64,000 bases of DNA from Pseudonocardia cypriaca (GTDB lineage Bacteria; Actinomycetota; Actinomycetes; Mycobacteriales; Pseudonocardiaceae). The stretch covers positions 1,736,001 to 1,800,000 of the forward strand of contig NZ_VFPH01000001.1 in the NCBI RefSeq assembly GCF_006717045.1, in the 5' to 3' direction. The notes under the pieces are model-generated. The model was given only the letters and a program-made list of their open reading frames with translations. It was not told where the DNA came from and ran no database searches. How positions within the stretch are numbered: the first letter of the stretch is position 1; the number at the start of each line of letters is the position of its first letter. The position numbers and the translations under genes are program-made. Below are positions 51,829 to 59,172 of this stretch, piece after piece.

Positions 51829-53111
51829 GGAGCCCCGGGCCCGCCGAGAACGGTGCGCCCATCGCACTGGGGCTGCGCGCGAACCTTGCCCAGTTCGGCC
51901 TGCTCGTCGCGGTCAACGCCCTGGTCGGCGGGATGGTCGGGCAGGAACAGACGGTGCTGCCGCTGCTGGCCGAGCGGGAGTTCGGCCTGACCGGCTACAC
52001 CTATCTGTTCACCTACGTGATCGCCTTCGGCCTGACCAAGGCCACCGCGAACTACTTCGCCGGCACCTGGTCGGACCGGGTGGGACGCAAGCCGGTGCTG
52101 ATCGTCGGATGGCTGATCGCGGTGCCGGTGCCGCTGATGCTGATTTGGGCGCCCACCTGGGGCTGGGTGGTGGCGGCGAACGTGCTGCTCGGCCTCAACC
52201 AGGGCCTGACCTGGTCCACCACCGTGATCATGAAGATCGACCTGGTCGGGCCGAAGCAGCGCGGCCTGGCCATGGGGCTGAACGAGGCGGCCGGGTATGG
52301 CGCGGTCGCCGTGACCTCGCTGGTCGCCGGCTACCTCGCGGCGCGCTACGGGCTGCGGCCGGCCCCGTTCCTGCTCGGCCTGTCCTACGCCGTACTCGGG
52401 CTGGGCCTCTCCGGTCTGCTGGTGCGGGAGACCCGGGACCACGCCCGGCTGGAAGCCGCCGGACATGTCGGGCGCTACGACCACCTGCATGCCGACCTTA
52501 GCAACCGGCAGATCGTCAGCCACGTCAGTTTCCGGGAGCCGGCGCTTTCCTCCGCGAGCCAGGCCGGGCTGGTCAACAACCTCAACTTCGGACTGTCCTG
52601 GGGGCTGTTCCCACTGCTGTTCGCCACCGCAGGCCTGCCGGTGGACCGGATCGGTGTCCTGTTCGCCCTCTACCCGGCCGTCTGGGGGATCGGGCAGCTG
52701 GTCACCGGCGGACTGTCCGACCGATGGGGGCGCAGGCACCTCATCACCGCAGGCATGCTCACCCAGTCGACCGCACTCGCCGTCATCGCGGTCGCCGACA
52801 CATTCGCGGCGTGGGCGGCAGCTGCTGCGCTGCTGGGCGCCGGCACGGCCATGGTCTACCCGGTCCTACTGGCCGTGATCGGCGATGTCGCCCACCCCGC
52901 GTGGCGGGGCCGCGCCGTGGGGGTCTACCGGGTCTGGCGCGACGCCGGCTACGCCGTGGGTGCACTCATGGGCGGGATCGTCGCTGATCTGTGGGGCCTG
53001 CGCACCGCGGTCTGGGTCGCCGCCGCCATCACCGCCGCCTCCGCGCTCGTCGTAGCCGTCCGCATGTACGAAACCCATCCAGGAAGGGCGGCGAGTCCGC
53101 GAGGTCGGTGA
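51825..53111 (+). CDS. MFS transporter of the sulfur cluster
   Basis: 428 residues with about 12 membrane helices. It shows AFGLTKATANYFAGTWSDRVGRKPVLI (loop 2-3 motif), NQGLTWSTTVIMKIDLVGPK and a second half with GGLSDRWGRRHLI. GTG 51825 overlaps the stop of the MBL-rhodanese gene, so the transporter is coupled to it and may move a sulfur oxyanion or a toxic substrate (inference). Confidence 0.88.
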   Translation: MRSPGPAENGAPIALGLRANLAQFGLLVAVNALVGGMVGQEQTVLPLLAEREFGLTGYTYLFTYVIAFGLTKATANYFAGTWSDRVGRKPVLIVGWLIAVPVPLMLIWAPTWGWVVAANVLLGLNQGLTWSTTVIMKIDLVGPKQRGLAMGLNEAAGYGAVAVTSLVAGYLAARYGLRPAPFLLGLSYAVLGLGLSGLLVRETRDHARLEAAGHVGRYDHLHADLSNRQIVSHVSFREPALSSASQAGLVNNLNFGLSWGLFPLLFATAGLPVDRIGVLFALYPAVWGIGQLVTGGLSDRWGRRHLITAGMLTQSTALAVIAVADTFAAWAAAAALLGAGTAMVYPVLLAVIGDVAHPAWRGRAVGVYRVWRDAGYAVGALMGGIVADLWGLRTAVWVAAAITAASALVVAVRMYETHPGRAASPRGR

Positions 53112-53166
53112 CGAGGGCCTCCAATGAGTCATCCCGGCCTTGCGAACCGGCCTGCCCCGTTCCCGG

Positions 53167-53823
53167 TTACGGCTGGGGCACGAGGCGTATGTAGGGACGC
53201 GGGGCGTCCCAGCCCTGCGGCCAGATCTTCCTGGCTTCGTCATCGGAGACGGATCCCGCGATGATGACGTCCTGGCCCTGTTGCCAGTTCACCGGTGTCG
53301 CGACTCGGTGCTTGGCGGTCAGCTGCAGCGAGTCGATGACCCGGAGCACCTCGTCGAAGTTGCGGCCGGTGGTCATCGGGTACACCAGGATGAGCTTGAT
53401 CTTCTTGTCCGGGCCGACGACGAAAACGTTGCGAACGGTCTGGTTCTGAGCCGGGGTGCGCTGGGTCGGGTCTCCGGAGGTCTCGGGAGGCAGCATCCCG
53501 TACAGCTTCGAGACCGAGAAGTCGGAATCGCCGATCACCGGGTAGTTGGGCGCGTGGCCCTGGGTCTCGGCGATATCGCTGGCCCACTTCGCGTGGTTGT
53601 CCACAGGGTCGACCGAGAGCCCGATGATCTTCACATCGCGCCGGTCGAATTCCGGCTTGATCTTGGCCATGTAGCCCAGCTCGGTCGTGCAGACCGGGGT
53701 GAAGTCGCGCGGGTGCGAGAACAACACAGCCCACGACTGACCGACCCAGTCGTGGAAGCGCAGCCTGCCATTCGTGGTCTCAGCCTCGAAGTCTGGTGCT
53801 GTGTCGCCGATCTGCAGTGCCAT
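53167..53823 (-). CDS. 1-Cys peroxiredoxin (Prx6-like)
   Basis: 218 residues. The peroxidatic Cys is C45 in SHPRDFTPVCTTELG. The long C-terminal domain (NVFVVGPDKKIKLILVYPMT, RNFDEVLRVIDSLQLT, KHRVATPVNW) is that of Prx6-type enzymes, which reduce peroxides and act as dimers; no resolving Cys is seen. The ATG at 53823 is clear. It is convergent with the MFS gene of the sulfur cluster, so linkage to it is by position only. Confidence 0.95.
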   Translation of the reverse strand: MALQIGDTAPDFEAETTNGRLRFHDWVGQSWAVLFSHPRDFTPVCTTELGYMAKIKPEFDRRDVKIIGLSVDPVDNHAKWASDIAETQGHAPNYPVIGDSDFSVSKLYGMLPPETSGDPTQRTPAQNQTVRNVFVVGPDKKIKLILVYPMTTGRNFDEVLRVIDSLQLTAKHRVATPVNWQQGQDVIIAGSVSDDEARKIWPQGWDAPRPYIRLVPQP

Positions 53824-54018
53824 GTCTGTCCTCCTCGCCCGGATGGTCGATCCTCTGCTGTGGTCCGCGGGACGGCGGTCGGTGTGCGACGCCGTCCACG
53901 TGGGCCGCGAATCCTCCTCCTGCCTCGTGCGTGTGTCTGCGTCCATCCGGCACCACGCTCGGCGCAAAAGGCGGCGTCGGCGGCGGGTGTCAGGAGCGGC
54001 GGGATCATCTCTGGAGTG

Positions 54019-54041
54019 CCGACGAATGGGCCGTTCGTCGG
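54019..54041. terminator. Hairpin CCGACGAA-TGGGCCG-TTCGTCGG
   Basis: Perfect 8-bp stem with a 7-base loop, almost identical (21 of 23 bases) to the hairpin at 17375. Here it lies upstream of the small gene at 54067 rather than after a recognised gene, so it may be a regulatory or repeated element rather than a terminator. Confidence 0.45.
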
Positions 54042-54066
54042 ATGGGCGAGTGGGTATCCCGGCGGC

Positions 54067-54513
54067 GTGGATCGCGAGGTGCGCGTTCGCGAGGTCGAGG
54101 AGCTGTCGGGTCGGTCCGGGACGACCCGGTTCGTCCTGCGCGACGACGAGGACAACGAGTACACGACGTTCCGCGAGCGCATCGGTCGCGAGGCGATGCG
54201 GTTCCGGGGGAAGCGCGCCCACATCCAGTTCCACGAGGAGGAGCGTCGCGGTTTCCGCAACGTCTACCTCGACGCGATCGCCCCCGCACCGGAGCCGGCG
54301 AGCGAGTCCGAGCGCCCCCGAGAGGCCCAGCCGGCCGACGAGTCGGCATGGGACACCGCGGTCGAGGCGGCTCCCTGGATCATCGGCACCCGCGAGCCGC
54401 AGGAGGCGGTGCCGCCGGAGGAGCTCTACGAACGCCTGCACCCATTCAAGGAGCTCGTCGCCGACGACATCCGTCGCGCGGGTTCGGACGACGACGAGCC
54501 CGACCGCAGCTAG
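54067..54513 (+). CDS. Hypothetical protein
   Basis: 148 residues, not recognised. The first 75 form an alternating strand-like, charged domain (VREVEELSGRSGTTRFVLRD, YTTFRERIGREAMRFRGKRA) that could be a small beta-barrel. The second half is a Pro/Glu/Ala-rich acidic region ending in a helix (YERLHPFKELVADDIRRAGS). No signal peptide, membrane segment or Cys is seen. GTG 54067 is the best start. Codon pattern and composition support a real gene. It stands alone beside a repeat-rich gap. Confidence 0.55.
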   Translation: MDREVRVREVEELSGRSGTTRFVLRDDEDNEYTTFRERIGREAMRFRGKRAHIQFHEEERRGFRNVYLDAIAPAPEPASESERPREAQPADESAWDTAVEAAPWIIGTREPQEAVPPEELYERLHPFKELVADDIRRAGSDDDEPDRS

Positions 54514-54554
54514 CTGCACTCGGCCATCAGGTTGGTAATTGGCGGTCATCGCGG

Positions 54555-54733
54555 GGCCTCCTGGCGGCGTCGCGCATTGTGCGGGGCCGCCCCTCACAGC
54601 TCAAGGGCGCTGCGCGTCGCTCCGCGAGCGCTTCGCGCCCCTTGACCTGCGAGCCTCTGCGGCCCCTTGAGGGCAAGCTTTGCGGGCAGGCCCAAGGGCC
54701 TGCCCTCTCGGTGCGCGGCGCCGCCAGGCGGCC
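54555..54733 (+). repeat. 179-bp inverted-end repeat, copy A
   Basis: The ends 54555-54575 (GGCCTCCTGGCGGCG...) and 54713-54733 (...CGCCGCCAGGCGGCC) are complementary at 19 of 21 bases. The body aligns along its whole length with the reverse complement of 55015-55191. Inside is the perfect hairpin GGGCAGGCCC-AA-GGGCCTGCCC (54684-54705). There is no protein-coding pattern. MITE-like or REP-like. Confidence 0.7.
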
Positions 54734-55014
54734 GGTGTCGGGCATCTTCTTGTCGTCGTGCATCTGGTTGGGCTCGCGCACCTCTTGTCGGTCCACGCTG
54801 CCGGTCGACGGGCAGCGTGGGCGGAGAAGGGGTGTGTGAACCTTGCGGATTAGCCCGAGCAGTACACGACGGCCTCCCCGGCGACCATGGTGTGCTCCTC
54901 GCGCCGATCAGCCTGACCCGCGACCTCGCTCCCGCCTCATGATCGGCGGTTCGGCGCGTTCCCGGCTTGTTTTCGCCGGTTTTGCACCGAAGCCTTGATC
55001 ATGGTGGTGAGGCC
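54734..55014. other. Gene-free spacer between the two repeat copies
   Basis: 281 bases. Short frames run through it on both strands, but none has a ribosome site or recognisable product. It is slightly less GC-rich near its right end (GTTTTCGCCGGTTTTGC). I see no RNA gene. Confidence 0.45.
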
Positions 55015-55191
55015 GGCCTTCGGTGGCGCCGCGCGCCGAAGGGGCAGGCCTGTGGCCTGCCCGCGAAGCGGGCCCGGAGGGGTCGCAGAGGCTCGCGGGT
55101 CAAGGGTCGCGCCAGCGATCGCGGCAGCGACGCGCAGCGCCCTTGAGGCGTGAGGGGCGGCCCCGCATGATGCGCGGCGCCACCGAAGGCC
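55015..55191 (-). repeat. 177-bp inverted-end repeat, copy B
   Basis: Perfect 20-base inverted ends (GGCCTTCGGTGGCGCCGCGC at 55015-55034 and its complement at 55172-55191). Same length and order as copy A in opposite orientation, including the hairpin GGGCAGGCC-TGT-GGCCTGCCC (55042-55062). Its right end overlaps the first unit of the 43-bp tandem repeat. Confidence 0.7.
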
Positions 55192-55308
55192 TGGTGGAGG
55201 TTGGGCCTGAGCGAGCGTGGCGCCACCGAAGGCCTGGTGGCGGCGCCCCGGATGACGCGCGGTACCCACCGAAGGTCCGGTGGAGGTTGGGCCTCGATGG
55301 GGCGCGAG
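55180..55308. repeat. Three tandem units of 43 bp
   Basis: Units begin at 55180, 55223 and 55266, each with CCACCGAAGG and a GGTGG closing a small hairpin (CCACC / GGTGG). Units 1 and 3 also share AGGTTGGGCCT. The exact 43-base period shows tandem duplication. This is not a CRISPR: there are no unique spacers between conserved repeats. Confidence 0.6.
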
Positions 55309-55374
55309 TACAACGTGGCGGCGACCCGGCAGCATTGTGGTGCCATTCGAGCACGCCCCTGATGCCACGCCCTC

Positions 55375-55398
55375 TTGACGCGGCATCACTTTGGTGCC
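55375..55398 (+). promoter_or_regulatory. Possible P450 promoter and operator
   Basis: TTGACG (55375-55380) resembles a -35 box. It is followed directly by the imperfect dyad GGCATCA-CTT-TGGTGCC (55382-55398, 6 of 7 pairs), 12 bases before the P450 start. The combination suggests repression at the promoter, but a clear -10 is not visible. Confidence 0.35.
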
Positions 55399-55410
55399 AG
55401 TGTGGCTCAC

Positions 55411-56634
55411 ATGAATCCGGCCTCTCCCGTCGAACCCCTCCACACCGTCACGACGCTGCCGACGGCGCGTCGGCCCGGCTGCCCCTTCGACCCGCCGGCC
55501 GAGCTGCTCGACGCCCACCGCCACGGCCCCATCAGCCGCTACTCCTTCCCGGACGGGCATCAGGGCTGGCTGGTCACGGGATACGACCTGGTCCGGGCGG
55601 TGCTGGCCGACACGCGGTTCAGCTCGCGCAAGGAGCTGATGCTCCACCACCCGCTCATCGACTACAGCGGCGTGGAGGTCCCGCCGGCGGCGCCCGGCGA
55701 GTTCCTCCTCATGGACGAGCCGCAGCACGGGCGCTACCGGAAGCCGCTGGTTGGCAAGTTCACCGTGCGCCGGATGCGGCAGCTCACCGAGCGCGTCGAG
55801 CAGATCACCGCCGACCACCTGGACGCCATGGAGGAGGCCGGGCCCCCGACGGACCTGGTGACCGCGTTCGCAACGCCCATCCCCGCGATCATGATCTGCG
55901 AGCTGCTCGGGGTGCCCTACGAGGACCGCGGTGCCTTCCAGGAGCAGGTCGTGTCGTTCATGAACGGCGAGACGAGCGACGAGGACTTGTTCGCGGCCTA
56001 CACCGCGACCCAGCAGTACCTCGCGGAGCTGGTGGCCGCCAAGCGCGCGAACCCCACCGACGACGTGCTCAGCGACCTCACCGACAGCGACCTGACGGAT
56101 GAGGAGCTGCAGGGGATGAGCCTGATCCTGCTGGCGGCCGGGCTCGACACCACCGCGAACATGCTGGCCCTCGGCACCTTCGCGCTGCTGCGCAACCCGG
56201 ATCAGCTGGCCGGGCTGCGTGCCGACCCCGCGCTCGCCGACCAGGCCGTGGAGGAGCTGCTGCGGTATCTGAGCGTCGCCAAGACGTTCATGAGGACGGC
56301 CTTGGAGGACGTCGAGCTCGGCGGCCAGACCATCGAGGCCGGTACGGCGCTGATCCTGTCGTACAGCACCGCCAACCGGGACGCCGAGCGCTTCCCCGAT
56401 CCCCACGTGCTCGACCTCGGCAGGCGGGCCGGCGGGCACCTGGCCTTCGGCCACGGAATCCACCAGTGCCTCGGTCAGCAGCTGGCCCGCGTCGAGATGC
56501 GCGTCGCGTTCCCCGCGCTGGTCAACCGTTTCCCCACGCTTCGGCTGGCCGTGCCGGCCGACGAGGTCGGCCTGCGCCCGGAGACCGCGGACATCCACGG
56601 GGTGAAGAGCCTGCCGGTCACCTGGGACATCTGA
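55411..56634 (+). CDS. Cytochrome P450
   Basis: Haem monooxygenase of 407 residues, soluble bacterial class. It shows the I-helix oxygen motif LLAAGLDTTAN, the K-helix ExxR in VEELLRYL, and the haem-binding loop AFGHGIHQCLGQQLAR with ligand C353. The substrate is unknown. It is followed after 63 bases by a Rieske-type membrane protein in the same direction; no classic ferredoxin or ferredoxin reductase gene is adjacent. ATG 55411 is used. Confidence 0.95.
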   Translation: MNPASPVEPLHTVTTLPTARRPGCPFDPPAELLDAHRHGPISRYSFPDGHQGWLVTGYDLVRAVLADTRFSSRKELMLHHPLIDYSGVEVPPAAPGEFLLMDEPQHGRYRKPLVGKFTVRRMRQLTERVEQITADHLDAMEEAGPPTDLVTAFATPIPAIMICELLGVPYEDRGAFQEQVVSFMNGETSDEDLFAAYTATQQYLAELVAAKRANPTDDVLSDLTDSDLTDEELQGMSLILLAAGLDTTANMLALGTFALLRNPDQLAGLRADPALADQAVEELLRYLSVAKTFMRTALEDVELGGQTIEAGTALILSYSTANRDAERFPDPHVLDLGRRAGGHLAFGHGIHQCLGQQLARVEMRVAFPALVNRFPTLRLAVPADEVGLRPETADIHGVKSLPVTWDI

Positions 56635-56697
56635 CCGCTCACGCGATGGCCGCGCAGAACGCGTTTGCCGGCAGCCGCTCGGGACATCCCGGCGGAC

Positions 56698-57558
56698 ATG
56701 CGGCCCTTCAACCAGATCGAGCGTCTCGAGCGGGCCGAGGCGCTCGACAAGCCCGCGGCGATCGTCCGGGACACCGTGCAGCGAGTGCTGTCCGACCGGC
56801 GCATCAAGGACGCGCTGCACGGCGTGTGGCTCGGCCACCCGGTGCACCCGGTGATCGTCCAGATCACACTCGGCTCGTTCATGTCGGCGTCATTGATCGA
56901 CCTGGTCGGCGGGAACCGTCGCTCCTCGACCGCCCTGATCGCCACCGGGCTGGCGCTGACTCCGCCGACGGTGGCCGCAGGGTGGGCCGACTGGTCCACC
57001 TCGAACCCCGACCAGCAACGGGTCGGCCTCGTGCACGCCGCGACGAACGTCGTCGCGGTCAGTTGCTACGCGGCGGCGCTGACCCGGCGGGCCCGCGGCC
57101 GCAGCGGCCGGCTGCTGTCGCTCGCCGGTGCTGCGATCAGCAGCATCGGGGCGACCCTCGGTGGGCACCTGGCCTACCACCAGGCCCTCGGCGCCAACCA
57201 CGCCGACCGGGTCCGCGACCTGGGACCACGGGACTGGCAGACGCTGGGGCGGGTCGCGGACCTCCCCGAGCGCAGCCCGGTGCGTTGCGACGCGGGCGAT
57301 GTCCCCGTGTTCGTCCTGCGCCGCGGCTTGGACGTGACCGTGCTCGCCGACCGATGCCCTCACCTGGCCGCACCGCTCTCCGAAGGTGAGGTGGTCGGCA
57401 CCGACGGCGACACCTGCGTGGTCTGCCCGTGGCACGGCAGCCAGTTCCGGCTCGACGACGGCGCCGTCGTGCACGGCCCTGCGACGGCGGCGGTTCCCCG
57501 CTTCGAGACCCGTATCCGGAACGGTGAGGTGGAAGCGCGGCTCGCACCGGGATCCTGA
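56698..57558 (+). CDS. DUF2231 membrane domain fused to a Rieske [2Fe-2S] domain
   Basis: About 286 residues. The N-terminal part (about 35-170) is a DUF2231-like module of four membrane helices (LHGVWLGHPVHPVIVQITLG ... HAATNVVAVSCYAAALT ... GHLAYHQALG). The C-terminal part (about 190-286) is a Rieske domain with CPHLAAPL and CVVCPWHGSQF binding a 2Fe-2S cluster. It is likely a membrane electron carrier. The P450 gene immediately upstream makes it a possible redox partner, which is an inference. The start is uncertain: ATG 56698 or TTG 56665. Confidence 0.85.
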   Translation: MRPFNQIERLERAEALDKPAAIVRDTVQRVLSDRRIKDALHGVWLGHPVHPVIVQITLGSFMSASLIDLVGGNRRSSTALIATGLALTPPTVAAGWADWSTSNPDQQRVGLVHAATNVVAVSCYAAALTRRARGRSGRLLSLAGAAISSIGATLGGHLAYHQALGANHADRVRDLGPRDWQTLGRVADLPERSPVRCDAGDVPVFVLRRGLDVTVLADRCPHLAAPLSEGEVVGTDGDTCVVCPWHGSQFRLDDGAVVHGPATAAVPRFETRIRNGEVEARLAPGS

Positions 57559-57570
57559 CGTTCCGCGCCC

Positions 57571-59172
57571 TCAGGCCTCGGGCAGGCGGAACTCCGCGTC
57601 GGCGGGGAGCACGGCCGTGTCCATCTGGGCCTTCTGCAGCTTCCCCGCGTAGTCCCAGTTCATCGACTGCCACCGCGTGAACTGGTCGAGGACCCAGATC
57701 CCGGACTGCCGGCTCCCGTTCCCGGAGCGCCCGTTGCCCCCGAACGGGAGGTGCGCCTCGGCCCCCGACGTCGAGTTGTTCACGCTCACCATGCCCGCGC
57801 TCACCCGTTCCCGGAACCGGAACGCGTGCACCGGCGTGGACGTGTAGATCGACGCCGAGAGGCCGTAGCCGTGCCCGTTGGCGAGCGCGACGGCCTCGTC
57901 GAAGGTCTCGAACGTCGCGACGCCGACGATCGGGCCGAAGGTCTCGGTGCGGTACAGGTCGTCGTCGGCGACCACGCCGTCGACGATCGTCGGGTGCGCG
58001 TAGATCCCGGGCTCGCCGGTGAACCCGCCGCGCGGGTTGGCGGGCGTGATCCGGCCGGTGCCGGTGGAGCCGTGCAGCGCGTGGTGCGGCCGGACCAGGT
58101 CGAGGTGCCGCTCGAAGCCCGCCAGGAACCGGGCCGAGAGCATCGGCCCGTAGAGGACGTCGGTGCGGGTCGGGTCGCCGATCTCGGCCGACCGGACGGC
58201 CGCGTCGAAGCGGCGGAGGAACTCGTCGTGCACCGACGCGTGCACGATCGCCGTGCCCAGCGATGTGCAGCGCTGCCCGGCCGTGCCGAACCCGGAGAAC
58301 AGGGCGCCCTCGACGGCGAGGTCGAGGTCGGCGTCGGGCATGACCACCAGGGGGTTCTTGCCGCCCAGCTCGAGGCACGGGTTCTGCAGGTTCCGCCCGG
58401 CCAGCTCACCGATCCGCACCCCGACCGCCGAGGAACCGGTGAAGCCGATCTTGTCGACGAGCCCGGCGTCGAGCGCGGCCGAGAGGCCGTCGAAGGTGGT
58501 GGCGCCGTCGGCGAGCACGGTGTTGAGCACCCCGGCTGGCAGCCCGCCGCGGACGAACAGCTCGGTGAACGCCTCCGCGATCGCGGGCGTGTACTCCGCC
58601 GGCTTCCACACCACGGCGTTGCCGCACAGCAGGGCCGGCACCAGGTACCAGGACGGCACGGCAACCGGGAAGTTCCCGGCCGTGACGATCGCGGCCACCC
58701 CGACCGGCACCCGGAACGTGAACAGCTGCTTGTCGGACATCTCGCTGGGCACGGTCTGCCCGTAGAGCCGCCTGCCCTCGCCCGCGAAGAAGGAGCAGGT
58801 GTCGATGACCTCCTGCACCTCACCGCGCGCCTCCGCGATCGGCTTGCCGATCTCGCGGGTGACGAGCGCGGCGAGTGCCTCCTTGTTCGCCTCGACGAGC
58901 CTGCCGATCTGCTCGACGACCCGGCCGCGCACGGGCGCCGGGACGGCGGCCCATGCCCGCTGCGCGTCGCGGGCGGTGCGGCAGGCCTCGACGAACAGGG
59001 CCGCGTCGGCGAGCAGCGCCTGGGCGACCGGTTCGTCGCGAGCGGGGTCGATCGAGGTGAGGCGGCCACCCGGGCCGTCGTCGCGCCACTTCCCACCGAC
59101 GTACGCGCCGACCTCGCGTGTCGTACCCATCGCCGAATCCTGGCCCTGTTCGCGCACCTCGGCAAAGGTCAT
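57571..59172 (-). CDS. Aldehyde dehydrogenase, aminoadipate-semialdehyde/piperideine-6-carboxylate type
   Basis: About 533 residues with ALDH motifs: TAGNFPVAVPSWYLVPALLC, the Glu in CLELGGKNPLVVMP, the catalytic Cys in GTAGQRCTSLGTAI and ETFGPIVGVATFE. Placed directly after lat, it should oxidise the semialdehyde from lysine 6-transamination to aminoadipate. ATG 59172 overlaps the lat stop (ATGA), favouring coupling; ATG 59130 with AGGA upstream is the alternative (519 residues). Confidence 0.88.
   Translation of the reverse strand: MTFAEVREQGQDSAMGTTREVGAYVGGKWRDDGPGGRLTSIDPARDEPVAQALLADAALFVEACRTARDAQRAWAAVPAPVRGRVVEQIGRLVEANKEALAALVTREIGKPIAEARGEVQEVIDTCSFFAGEGRRLYGQTVPSEMSDKQLFTFRVPVGVAAIVTAGNFPVAVPSWYLVPALLCGNAVVWKPAEYTPAIAEAFTELFVRGGLPAGVLNTVLADGATTFDGLSAALDAGLVDKIGFTGSSAVGVRIGELAGRNLQNPCLELGGKNPLVVMPDADLDLAVEGALFSGFGTAGQRCTSLGTAIVHASVHDEFLRRFDAAVRSAEIGDPTRTDVLYGPMLSARFLAGFERHLDLVRPHHALHGSTGTGRITPANPRGGFTGEPGIYAHPTIVDGVVADDDLYRTETFGPIVGVATFETFDEAVALANGHGYGLSASIYTSTPVHAFRFRERVSAGMVSVNNSTSGAEAHLPFGGNGRSGNGSRQSGIWVLDQFTRWQSMNWDYAGKLQKAQMDTAVLPADAEFRLPEA

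Noticed and set aside
55180..55308. Possible CRISPR array
   Set aside because: Only three directly adjacent 43-base units, with the variation inside the units and no spacer pattern or cas genes.
54937..56847. Long minus-strand frame opposite the P450 gene and the repeats
   Set aside because: The plus-strand P450 has all family motifs. The minus frame translates repeat DNA and low-complexity sequence.
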